8,786 nucleotides of DNA from Desulfobulbaceae bacterium. Lineage in GTDB: Bacteria > Desulfobacterota > Desulfobulbia > Desulfobulbales > Desulfobulbaceae. Numbering within the stretch: position 1 is the first letter of the stretch; every line of letters starts with the position of its first letter. The notes below the pieces were generated by a model, which saw only the letters and a program-made list of their open reading frames with translations, made no database searches and was not told where the DNA came from. Shown here one piece after another: positions 1 through 6,976 of this stretch. The position numbers and the translations under genes were made by a program. The stretch is from NCBI GenBank assembly GCA_011322715.1, contig DRLX01000224.1, positions 1-8,786 on the forward strand, read 5' to 3'.

Positions 1-1362
1 CTGATGGCCATGGCAGGTTTTGTCCTGCTGCTGATCGGATCGGCAACCCATGTCTTTTTCCTCAACAGACGTCTGCATACGGCCATGGAAGAACTGGATC
101 GTAAACTAATTGAACGCAAAGAAATTATTGCCGACCTCAATGAATTCAAGCAGGCCCTGGACCAGATTAACGACGGCGTCTTCATGTTTAATCCGGATAC
201 GCTTAACTTCGAATATGTCAACCAGGGAGCCCTGTCCCAGATCGGTTATTCCTACGGTGAACTTTTTGCTATGACTCCGGTGGATATTAAACCTGAATTC
301 GATGAACAACAGTTCCGCAAAATGATTGATCCGCTCATGCAGAGCCGGCAAGACAGCCTTACCTTTACAACTGTCCATCGGCGAAAAGACGGCACTACCC
401 TGCCGGTTGAGGTTTTCCTCCAATATGTACGGCAGGAGTCAGGACCGGGTGTCTTTGTTGCCATAGTCCATGACATCAGCAACCGTCTTGCAGAGGAAAA
501 AGAAAAAGAACAGCTCCAGGCCAGGCTGCTTCATACCCAGAAGCTGGAATCGGTCGGTCAACTGGCTGCAGGAATCGCCCATGAAATAAATACTCCCATT
601 CAATACGTGGGTACAAATATAGATTTTCTTGATGAATCTTTTTCCGATATCACACGGCTGATCAAGCATTTCCTGACCCTGCTGACAAAGGCGCGCAAAA
701 TGCGTGTCGACGAGAGTTTACTCGGTTCCATCGAAGAAGAACTCGAAGAGATCGACTGGGAATATCTGGCCGGTGAAATCCCGCAGGCAATCAATCAATC
801 CAAGGAAGGGGTTCGGCGTGTTACCTCCATTGTCCTGGCCATGAAAGAATTTTCCCATCCCGGCGGCAAGGACAAGGTACCCATCGACCTCAACCGACTC
901 ATCGAAACCACGATTACCATAGCGCGCAACGAGTGGAAGTACGTGTCCGAGGTAAAAACCAATCTCGCAGAAAACCTGCCGCAGGTTCCCTGCTTCTCCG
1001 ACGAAATGGGGCAGGTGCTTCTCAATTTACTGGTCAATGCAGCCCATGCCATTGCCGATACATTGGACAAAGAGGACGCCGAATCCAAAGGCACCATTAC
1101 AATAGCTACCCGACTCATCGACAAAATAGCGGAAATACGCATCCGGGACAACGGCACCGGCATCCCTCAGGAGATCAGGGAACGAATTTTTGAACCCTTT
1201 TTCACCACCAAAGAAGTGGGTAAGGGCACCGGCCAGGGACTGGCCATCGCCCATGACGTCATCGTCAACAAACACGGAGGCACCATTGAAGTCCAATCAA
1301 CAGAAGGTAACGGAACAACATTTATTATCCACCTACCGCTTACGGAGGATATACAACCATGA
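1..1362 (+). CDS. Membrane-bound PAS sensor histidine kinase, 5' end missing
   Basis: This is the C-terminal part of a transmembrane sensor kinase that would autophosphorylate on histidine and pass phosphate to the response regulators encoded next. The reading frame is open to the window edge, so the gene almost certainly starts upstream. The ATG at position 4 has no ribosome site in view and leads straight into a hydrophobic segment (residues 3-21, numbered from that ATG), probably the last membrane helix after a lost sensor domain. A charged, coiled-coil-like linker (about 24-52) and a PAS domain (about 52-162) follow. The H-box reads AAGIAHEINTPIQY with phospho-acceptor His193. The ATPase domain has an N-box (Asn341, Asn345), G1 motif DNGTGIP (382-388) and G2 motif GKGTGQG (406-412), so it looks catalytically complete. 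The acidic helical stretch between H-box and ATPase domain (about 205-290) is longer than in minimal kinases. The stop overlaps the next start by 4 bp. The input signal cannot be told. Confidence 0.93.
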   Translation: MMAMAGFVLLLIGSATHVFFLNRRLHTAMEELDRKLIERKEIIADLNEFKQALDQINDGVFMFNPDTLNFEYVNQGALSQIGYSYGELFAMTPVDIKPEFDEQQFRKMIDPLMQSRQDSLTFTTVHRRKDGTTLPVEVFLQYVRQESGPGVFVAIVHDISNRLAEEKEKEQLQARLLHTQKLESVGQLAAGIAHEINTPIQYVGTNIDFLDESFSDITRLIKHFLTLLTKARKMRVDESLLGSIEEELEEIDWEYLAGEIPQAINQSKEGVRRVTSIVLAMKEFSHPGGKDKVPIDLNRLIETTITIARNEWKYVSEVKTNLAENLPQVPCFSDEMGQVLLNLLVNAAHAIADTLDKEDAESKGTITIATRLIDKIAEIRIRDNGTGIPQEIRERIFEPFFTTKEVGKGTGQGLAIAHDVIVNKHGGTIEVQSTEGNGTTFIIHLPLTEDIQP

Positions 1363-2591
1363 GCAGGATTCCCAAAAAAACCATCCTGTTTGTCGATGAT
1401 GAACCCAATATTCTCTCCGGCCTGAAGAGAATGTTTCGCCCAATGCGCAAAACCATGCGATTTCGATTCGCCCAATCCGTCCCGGAAGCTCTTGAAGTGA
1501 TGGCTGAAGAACAAATCGACGTGGTTGTTTCGGACATGCGCATGCCGGGCATGGATGGGACAGCGCTTTTGACGACGGTGAAAAAACAGTATCCGCACGC
1601 AATTCGTATCATCCTCACCGGCCAGGCGGATGACACGACCATCATGCGCACAATCGGCGTGGTCCATCAGCTCTTAACCAAACCAACGGATCCCGATGTT
1701 TTTAAACAGGTCATCAGACGTGCCTCCGCCCTGCAGGATCTGATGGTTGACGAAGGGCTCAAGCAGCTCGTATCAGAGGTCGGAACCCTCCCCAGCCTGC
1801 CGGAGACCTATGCCGACCTGCAACGACTGTTACGAGATCCGGACAGCTCTCTTGCGGATGTGGCAAAAATTATCGAACAGGACCTGGCCATGAGCGCCAA
1901 AATTCTGCAACTGGTCAACTCCGCTTTTTTCGGGCTATATACACATATCAACAGCCCGACCCGAGCCGTTAATCTCCTGGGCCTGGATACCATCAAGGCG
2001 CTGGTCCTTGGAGTCGGTGTTTTTTCAGAAATCAAAGGCGGCCCGAGCAAAATTTTCAGCATCAGTACCCTCTGGTCACATTCCATGGCAACCGCATCCT
2101 ATGCCCGAAAAATTGCAGGAGAGGCAAGCAAAGACCAGGAGATGATCGACCACTGTTTCATTGCCGGCCTGCTCCATGATGTCGGCAAATTACTGCTTTT
2201 TTCCCGTTTGCCGAAAGAGTACGAACAGGCCGTTGTCATGGCCGGGGAAACAGGCTGCACCCTGGATGAGGCTGAACTTCGTATCTTCGGGACCGGCCAT
2301 GGTGAAGTCGGCGGCTATCTGATCGGGCTCTGGGGGCTACCCGGGCCGGTGGTGGAAGCCATCACCTTCCATCACCGAATAGATACGTATCCGGAACTCT
2401 CCCTTTGCCCGGCGCTGATTGTCCATGTCGCCGATTATATTTACTCCCGACTCAAGCCGGACAACTGCATCGGGCAGCCGCCGGAACTCAACAGGCAGGC
2501 CCTTGAACGAACAACCATGTTGGACCATATCGAGGACTGGATTGACCTTTGCCGAACAATTGAGGAACAGGAGGGAGACGATGACGGATAA
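1359..2591 (+). CDS. Response regulator with REC and HDOD output domains
   Basis: This 410-residue regulator has an N-terminal receiver and an HDOD domain, a non-enzymatic relative of HD phosphohydrolases found in signalling proteins, where it is thought to act through protein contacts. The receiver (1-125) has the acidic pair Asp13/Asp14, phospho-acceptor Asp59 in SDMRMPGMDG, Thr87 and Lys108 (LTKP), so it should be phosphorylatable. HDOD runs from about 143 (LPSLPET) to 345 and includes the typical VNSAFFG segment. An LLHDVGKL motif (His273/Asp274) and a His338-His339 pair remain, as is common in this family, but the full metal-binding set of an active HD enzyme is not evident. The start overlaps the kinase stop (ATGA), with GGAGG at 1344-1348 ten bases upstream. 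The kinase is its likely phosphodonor. No DNA-binding domain is present. Family assignment is firm; its partner is unknown. Confidence 0.93.
   Translation: MSRIPKKTILFVDDEPNILSGLKRMFRPMRKTMRFRFAQSVPEALEVMAEEQIDVVVSDMRMPGMDGTALLTTVKKQYPHAIRIILTGQADDTTIMRTIGVVHQLLTKPTDPDVFKQVIRRASALQDLMVDEGLKQLVSEVGTLPSLPETYADLQRLLRDPDSSLADVAKIIEQDLAMSAKILQLVNSAFFGLYTHINSPTRAVNLLGLDTIKALVLGVGVFSEIKGGPSKIFSISTLWSHSMATASYARKIAGEASKDQEMIDHCFIAGLLHDVGKLLLFSRLPKEYEQAVVMAGETGCTLDEAELRIFGTGHGEVGGYLIGLWGLPGPVVEAITFHHRIDTYPELSLCPALIVHVADYIYSRLKPDNCIGQPPELNRQALERTTMLDHIEDWIDLCRTIEEQEGDDDG
2569..2575 (+). promoter_or_regulatory. Strong ribosome binding site fixing the start at 2581
   Basis: AGGAGGG lies five bases before the ATG at 2581, inside the last codons of the REC-HDOD gene. 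It decides the start of the second receiver gene. The same frame is open further upstream to an ATG at 2419, but that extension is out-of-frame REC-HDOD coding sequence and does not resemble a receiver, which begins directly at residue 1 from the 2581 ATG. Confidence 0.8.
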
Positions 2592-3741
2592 AATACTTTT
2601 TGTCGATGACGAGGCCAACGTCATCCAGTCCATGAAGCGACAACTGCGCAAGCGTTTTCCTATGCAGACGGCGCTGAGCGGAGACGAGGCATTACGGAAA
2701 ATGAAGGAAGAAGGACCTTTTGCCGTCATCGTCTCCGACATGAGGATGCCGGGGATGAATGGGATTGAGCTGCTTAAAAAGGTAAAAAACCTCTATCCGG
2801 ACACCGTCCGCATCATGCTGACCGGAAATGCTGATCAGGAAACTGCAATCGAGGCGGTGAACTCCGGCGAAATATTTCGTTTCCTCACCAAACCCTGCTC
2901 AACTGCCGTACTGGTCCCGGCGCTGGCCCTTGCCCAGCGGCATTATCGGCTCATTAATGCAGAAAAAGAACTGCTGCAACAAACCCTGATGGGCAGTATT
3001 ACCGTCCTGTCGGAACTTCTCAGCCAGGCCAACCCAACGGTTTTCAGCGCCGGTCGACGTATTAAACGATATGCAACCCATGCCGCCCAAAAAATGGATC
3101 TGCCGAATATATGGCAGATTGAAGTCGCCGCCATGCTGGCCCAGATCGGTTGTATTTCCCTGCCCTCCGATGTTATCAACAAACGATACGCCGGTCTTCC
3201 CCTGGATGAAGAAGAAGAACGAATGTGGACGGACTATCCGGAAATAGGAGCCCGACTTCTTGACAATATCCCCCGCCTGGAAAGCGTAACCAAGATAATC
3301 CGCCTGCAGCAGAAGAATTTTGACACCTTTGACGAAGAGCTCAAAACCAGGGAATTTGAAGAGGTGCTTGTCGGTGCCCAGATCCTCAAAGCAGTCATTG
3401 ACCTTGACCTTCTGCTCCACCAGGGATACGGTTTACGCAAAGCCATCGTAAGGCTCCAGGCTGGGCAGGGAACCTATAACCCTGAAGTCCTGGCAGTTCT
3501 TGGCGATATTCCCTTCCAGGATAATATTCGGCATGTATCCCTTGCCATCGACGACATAACCGTCGGCATGATAGCCGGAGAAGATATCACGGCCAAAAAC
3601 GGAGCGCTGATTCTCCCCAAAGGCCAGAAAATTACCTGGTCATCACTGCAGGGACTCTATAATTTTAGCCGAAAAGTCGGTATTGTCGAGCCTGTCAAGG
3701 TTTACATGATGCAGGAAGCAGAGGACCAGGACGATCAATGA
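2581..3741 (+). CDS. Response regulator with REC and degenerate HD-GYP-like domain
   Basis: A 386-residue regulator with an N-terminal receiver (1-122: Asp9/Asp10, phospho-acceptor Asp53 in SDMRMPGMNG, Thr81, Lys104) and a C-terminal domain (about 135-340) laid out like an HD-GYP cyclic-di-GMP phosphodiesterase. The catalytic signatures are missing. Where an HD-GYP enzyme has LHDIGK there is AQIGC (187-191), the HP of HPxxG is YP (219-220), and the HHExxDGxGYP region reads QQKNFDTFD (from 243). I infer a non-catalytic domain used for binding or as an adaptor. After about residue 330 a small beta-rich tail (VGMIAGEDI, GALILPKGQ) resembles the C-terminal extension of related RpfG-like regulators. 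The gene overlaps the preceding one by 11 bp and the next by 4 bp. Both regulators in this operon therefore appear to have non-enzymatic HD-superfamily outputs. Confidence 0.9.
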   Translation: MTDKILFVDDEANVIQSMKRQLRKRFPMQTALSGDEALRKMKEEGPFAVIVSDMRMPGMNGIELLKKVKNLYPDTVRIMLTGNADQETAIEAVNSGEIFRFLTKPCSTAVLVPALALAQRHYRLINAEKELLQQTLMGSITVLSELLSQANPTVFSAGRRIKRYATHAAQKMDLPNIWQIEVAAMLAQIGCISLPSDVINKRYAGLPLDEEEERMWTDYPEIGARLLDNIPRLESVTKIIRLQQKNFDTFDEELKTREFEEVLVGAQILKAVIDLDLLLHQGYGLRKAIVRLQAGQGTYNPEVLAVLGDIPFQDNIRHVSLAIDDITVGMIAGEDITAKNGALILPKGQKITWSSLQGLYNFSRKVGIVEPVKVYMMQEAEDQDDQ

Positions 3742-4406
3742 CACGACATAAAAAATGCGGGACCAAACGACAAGCCGTGGCCCGACCGGGGTTTGAGCGA
3801 CGAATGGCCCGGGAGGAAATCAATGAGCTGCCCCTGAAACGGTGGCAGGGTCCGATTCATCTGCTCACCAGACAGCAAGAGATACAGGACGCAATCGACC
3901 ACCTGCACAAAGAAACGGTACTGGGCTTTGATACCGAAACCCGGCCCGCCTTTCAGAAAGGCCGCTCCTATCCCCCGGCCCTGCTGCAACTCGCCACCAG
4001 GCAGGAGGTCTTTCTCTTCCGTCTTGCCCCCATCGGCCTGCCGGGCGCTCTGCGTGATATCCTGGCCGACCCCGCCATCATCAAAACCGGGGTTTCCCTC
4101 TCCCATGACCTGCGCGAGCTGAAAAAGATCGCCCCATTTTCCGGGCGCAGCTTTATTGATCTTGCCGGGGAAGCCAAGCAGTTGCATATTAAAAATCATG
4201 GATTGCGCGGCCTGTGCGCCGTGCTTCTGGGCTTTCGTATTTCCAAATCCCAGCAGACTTCCAACTGGAGCAGGAGACAACTTTCCGAAGCACAACTGCG
4301 CTATGCGGCAACTGATGCCTGGGCGGGAAGAGAGCTCTATTTCGCGTTAAAAAATTTAGGAGAACATTATGAAAAAGGGACCAAAACATTATCAACAACT
4401 CGTTGA
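3738..4406 (+). CDS. RNase D-like DEDDy 3'-5' exonuclease
   Basis: A 222-residue exonuclease of the RNase D/WRN type, expected to trim RNA or DNA 3' ends with two metal ions. The DEDDy set is complete: Exo I FDTET gives Asp65 and Glu67, Exo II GVSLSHDLREL gives Asp124, and Exo III YAATDAW gives Tyr189 and Asp193. It is much shorter than E. coli RNase D (about 375 residues) and has no HRDC domains. It has instead a basic N-terminal stretch of about 35 residues that may contact nucleic acid. The start is fixed by a 4-bp ATGA overlap with the regulator gene, with AGG at 3728-3730 as a modest ribosome site. Its 3' end runs 38 bp into the next gene. Translational coupling to the phosphorelay genes is apparent. 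Whether it has a signalling-linked role or only shares the transcript is open, and substrate preference cannot be read from sequence. Confidence 0.9.
   Translation: MTRHKKCGTKRQAVARPGFERRMAREEINELPLKRWQGPIHLLTRQQEIQDAIDHLHKETVLGFDTETRPAFQKGRSYPPALLQLATRQEVFLFRLAPIGLPGALRDILADPAIIKTGVSLSHDLRELKKIAPFSGRSFIDLAGEAKQLHIKNHGLRGLCAVLLGFRISKSQQTSNWSRRQLSEAQLRYAATDAWAGRELYFALKNLGEHYEKGTKTLSTTR
4358..4363 (+). promoter_or_regulatory. Ribosome binding site inside the exonuclease gene
   Basis: AGGAGA stands five bases before the ATG at 4369. It lies within the coding sequence of the exonuclease and supports a start for the CMD-like gene that overlaps the exonuclease by 38 bp, rather than a later start. 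Confidence 0.7.
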
Positions 4407-4692
4407 ACAGTTCCCCAAGGTACTTGAGGCCGTTGAAAACCTGGGGTCCGCCATCAGGGCTGCAGGCCCTCTGGACGCCAAAACCGCCGAACTGATCGGC
4501 CTTGCCGTGGCAGCCTCAAACCAGTCAACCGGTGCCGTCCACTCGCATGCACGCCGGGCACTGGCCGCCGGAGCGACAAAAGAAGAGATTCAGCATAGCC
4601 TGTTGCTGTTGATCTCCACCATCGGCTTTCCCAAGGTTGCGGCTGCCCTGGCCTGGACGGAGGAAACGCTTTCCGAACCCCAAAAAGGCTGA
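4369..4692 (+). CDS. Small CMD/AhpD-like protein lacking redox cysteines
   Basis: A 107-residue all-helical protein of the carboxymuconolactone decarboxylase (CMD/AhpD) superfamily. The core helix region LDAKTAELIGLAVAAS (35-50) followed by GAVHSHARRAL and the AGATKEEI segment is typical. Redox-active members carry CxxC followed three residues later by His. Here the equivalent positions are Ser53 and Ala56, while His58 and His60 are kept and the protein contains no cysteine. A peroxidase-type thiol cycle is therefore not possible. The length matches single-domain CMD proteins. It is the last gene of the plus-strand run and overlaps the exonuclease. Its activity is unknown; cysteine-less CMD-fold proteins are known but mostly uncharacterised. 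Confidence 0.85.
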   Translation: MKKGPKHYQQLVEQFPKVLEAVENLGSAIRAAGPLDAKTAELIGLAVAASNQSTGAVHSHARRALAAGATKEEIQHSLLLLISTIGFPKVAAALAWTEETLSEPQKG

Positions 4693-4773
4693 AGGATGGT
4701 TTGAACAATCAGGCTGTTCGGTCAAGGCAGGATACGCATAGGCTTCGAGAGATTGGATGGAATGACACGTTTT
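4693..4773. other. Convergent intergenic gap without a clear terminator
   Basis: The 81 bases between the ends of the CMD-like gene and srkA hold no gene. The only symmetry I see is a weak GAACA/TGTTC pair with a 7-base loop and no following T-run, so I cannot call a rho-independent terminator for either operon. Confidence 0.5.
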
Positions 4774-5799
4774 CTACCCCATGGAAAAAAAGCTCTCCGG
4801 CTGTTCATTGATTCGCTGTAACTGATCGCCAAGATCGTCTATTTCCCGTTGCCAGTACTCCCTGGTGCCGAAATCAGGCATGATCACGGAAGATCCGTCC
4901 TCAAGTACCTGATGGGCGCACCAGGCCATGTAATGGATAAAGCGCATGGCGCGCAGGGGTTCAATCAGACGCAGGGAACGGATATCAAAGTCACGAAAGG
5001 TTCGATACCCTTCAAGAAAAATATCTATTTCAACCAGTGATTTTTCCGGCGCATCAGGGAGCAGCATCCAGAAGTCCTGTACCGGCGGCCCGGTGACCAT
5101 ATCATCAAAATCAATAATATAAAAGGACTCGTCGGGCCGATAAATCAGATTGGCGTTGTGGCAGTCGCCGTGCAGGCGAATCAACTCCATATCGGTAAAC
5201 AGGGGTGTTGATTGCTCGATAATGGCGGTGGTCAGTTCCTGGAAACGTGGTTGTAAGCGTGGGGGAATATTCCCATGTTCCAATAGAAAACGGATGTGGC
5301 TGCGGGTTGACTCCTGTGGATGCATGGTCAATCGGGCCGGCGCCGAGCCACCGGCGCCCACCGCATGCACCCTGCCGAGCAGACGTCCAAGCTCCAGCCA
5401 CTGGTCATCCGTATATTCATCAACGTTTCTGCCCCATTTTTTTGGAAACACTGCAAAATACACGGAACCTGTCCTGCCGAGGGTAGTTCCGTCGGCAAGG
5501 GGAAGCGGCGCGATCACCGGCACCTCGGCCTTCTCCAGCTCCAGCAGATAATCGTGTTCTTCCTGCAGGGCCTGCCGGGACCAGCGGGAAGGCCGATAAA
5601 ATTTGGCAATCAAACCTTCGCCGTCTTCATCGGCCAGCTCAAAAACCCGGTTAATGTAACTGTTCATAGGCCGACACAGATTGCTGATATACATGCCCAG
5701 CGCCTCTTCGACGGCCGAAAGAACGACCTCCGGGGTCAAGGTCTCAAAAGCACATTGTTGTTTTTTCAATTCGTCACTGTTCACGGCAAGCCTTTTCAT
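4774..5799 (-). CDS. srkA: Stress response kinase A (YihE/RdoA-type Ser/Thr kinase)
   Basis: A cytoplasmic eukaryotic-like Ser/Thr protein kinase of the SrkA (YihE) family, related to choline/aminoglycoside kinases. E. coli SrkA counters stress-induced programmed death; the role here is inferred from family. The ATP-site lysine is Lys66 in IAKFYRPSRW. The catalytic loop LHGDCHNANL (209-218) gives Asp212 and Asn217, and the metal-binding segment IDFDD (229-233) is followed by a VQDFWMLL stretch characteristic of the family. Length (341) is close to E. coli's 328. The start is uncertain. The ATG at 5799 has only a GGAG about 20 bases upstream, whereas a GTG at 5784 (Val6) is preceded by AAAAGG at a 6-base spacing and would give 336 residues. 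It is transcribed divergently from ald and stands alone on the minus strand. Confidence 0.92.
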   Translation of the reverse strand: MKRLAVNSDELKKQQCAFETLTPEVVLSAVEEALGMYISNLCRPMNSYINRVFELADEDGEGLIAKFYRPSRWSRQALQEEHDYLLELEKAEVPVIAPLPLADGTTLGRTGSVYFAVFPKKWGRNVDEYTDDQWLELGRLLGRVHAVGAGGSAPARLTMHPQESTRSHIRFLLEHGNIPPRLQPRFQELTTAIIEQSTPLFTDMELIRLHGDCHNANLIYRPDESFYIIDFDDMVTGPPVQDFWMLLPDAPEKSLVEIDIFLEGYRTFRDFDIRSLRLIEPLRAMRFIHYMAWCAHQVLEDGSSVIMPDFGTREYWQREIDDLGDQLQRINEQPESFFSMG

Positions 5800-5872
5800 A
5801 ATAGAATACTTTTGTTATTCTCCGCATCAGAGAGGCACTCAGACTATACTCAGTTACCTGACGAGGACAACC
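5800..5872. promoter_or_regulatory. Shared divergent srkA/ald control region
   Basis: Both promoters must lie in these 73 bases unless they reach into coding sequence. For ald there is a -10-like TATACT at 5845-5850 but no convincing -35. Next to the srkA start sits a 6-bp inverted repeat, AGAATA (5803-5808) and TATTCT (5816-5821) with 7 bases between, a size that could suit a small operator. The ald ribosome site is GAGG at 5863-5866. Confidence 0.45.
5843..5870 (-). promoter_or_regulatory. Candidate sigma-70 promoter for srkA
   Basis: Reading the minus strand, TTGTCC (complement of 5865-5870, 4 of 6 to consensus) and TATAGT (complement of 5843-5848, 5 of 6) are separated by 16 bases. Transcription would start near 5836. 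The -10 elements of srkA and of ald overlap here, so the two polymerase sites would compete. Confidence 0.35.
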
Positions 5873-6976
5873 ATGATTATCGGGATTCCGGCGGAAATAA
5901 AAAAAGACGAATATCGGGTCGCTCTGCTGCCCGTTGGCGCAAAACTGCTTATTGAAGACGGACATGAGGTGCTGATCGAATGCGGTGCCGGTCTCGGCAG
6001 CGGTTTTTCCGACACCGATTATACCGCCGAAGGAGCGCATTGCGTTAACGGGCCGGAAGAGATCTATGCCCGGGCCGATATGATCGTCAAGGTCAAGGAA
6101 CCTCAGCCTTCTGAAATTGCCCTGATGCGGCAGGGACAGATTATCTTCTGTTATTTTCACTTTGCCGGTTCCAGGGAACTTACCTGCGGATGCCTTGAGA
6201 AAAAAATTGCTGCGGTTGCCTACGAGACCCTGACCGATGACCATGGACGGCTGCCCCTGCTCACACCCATGAGCGAAGTAGCGGGAAAAATGTCTATCCA
6301 GGAAGGGGCAAAGGGCCTGGAAAAACCGATGATGGGCAGGGGCATTCTGCTCGGCGGCGTCGCAGGCGTCAAACCTGCCGATGTTCTGGTCATCGGCGGC
6401 GGTGTGGTCGGCACCAATGCAGCCCGCACCGCTGCAGGACTTGGCGCCAACGTGGTCATCATGGATATCAACCTTGACAGGCTGCGCTACCTCGATGAAA
6501 TAATGCCAAAAAACGTGACGACCCTGTACTGTGACCCACACGCCATAGAGCGCTATGCCGTCCGGTCTGACCTGATCATCGGCGCCGTCCTTATTCCAGG
6601 GGCAAAAACACCGGTACTCATAGACAGACCCCTGCTCCAACACATGAAAAAAGGCGCTGTACTGGTTGATGTTTCCATTGACCAGGGCGGATGCTTTGCC
6701 ACCTCCCGGCCGACCACCCACAGTGATCCGGTTTTCGTGGTCGACGGCGTTGTTCATTACTGTGTCTCCAACATGCCGGGAGCGGTGGGTCGGACCTCCA
6801 GCCACGCCCTCTGCAACGCCACCCTCCCCTATTGCCGGAAACTGGCCGGTCTGGGCCTTGACGATTTCCTCCGGGAAAGCAATGGACAGGCAGCAGCGCT
6901 GAACATGCGGGACGGTAAAATTACCTGTGCAGCGGTCGCTGCAGTGTTCCCTGACCTACCCAGTATCAGGAGATAA
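5873..6976 (+). CDS. ald: Alanine dehydrogenase (NAD-dependent)
   Basis: Catalyses reversible oxidative deamination of L-alanine to pyruvate and ammonia with NAD+, in the cytoplasm. It serves alanine use as carbon and nitrogen source or, in reverse, ammonia assimilation and NADH reoxidation. The 367-residue length is standard. Residues line up with the numbering of characterised alanine dehydrogenases: Arg15 and Lys75 for substrate, His96 and Asp270 for catalysis, Rossmann motif GGGVVG (175-180), and Asp198 at the end of the second strand for NAD ribose. The segment SEVAGKMSIQEGAKGLEKP (134-152) is typical of the family. The ATG at 5873 has GAGG six bases upstream. The frame stays open further 5', but that part is antisense to srkA and lacks similarity to the family. 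The 3' end overlaps the convergent PIN gene by 21 bp. Pyridine nucleotide transhydrogenase alpha subunit is the nearest alternative, but size and residues favour Ald. Confidence 0.96.
   Translation: MIIGIPAEIKKDEYRVALLPVGAKLLIEDGHEVLIECGAGLGSGFSDTDYTAEGAHCVNGPEEIYARADMIVKVKEPQPSEIALMRQGQIIFCYFHFAGSRELTCGCLEKKIAAVAYETLTDDHGRLPLLTPMSEVAGKMSIQEGAKGLEKPMMGRGILLGGVAGVKPADVLVIGGGVVGTNAARTAAGLGANVVIMDINLDRLRYLDEIMPKNVTTLYCDPHAIERYAVRSDLIIGAVLIPGAKTPVLIDRPLLQHMKKGAVLVDVSIDQGGCFATSRPTTHSDPVFVVDGVVHYCVSNMPGAVGRTSSHALCNATLPYCRKLAGLGLDDFLRESNGQAAALNMRDGKITCAAVAAVFPDLPSIRR

Noticed and set aside
2419..2580. 54-codon upstream extension of the second receiver gene
   Set aside because: It is the out-of-frame tail of the REC-HDOD gene. 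The receiver fold begins at the 2581 ATG, which has a strong AGGAGGG site.
3735..4295. 186-codon open frame antisense to the exonuclease gene
   Set aside because: The plus-strand product has a complete DEDDy motif set. The antisense product is low-complexity and matches nothing I recognise.
4706..4725. GAACA/TGTTC mini-hairpin as a terminator
   Set aside because: The stem is only 5 bp with low GC and no T-run follows in either direction.
5320..5872. Plus-strand open frames antisense to srkA, including a 5' extension of ald
   Set aside because: SrkA motifs are intact on the minus strand. The ald ATG at 5873 has its own ribosome site and family-typical N-terminus.
5774..6805. 343-codon open frame antisense to ald
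   Set aside because: It mirrors the alanine dehydrogenase gene, whose catalytic residues match the family one by one; no domain is visible in the antisense product.
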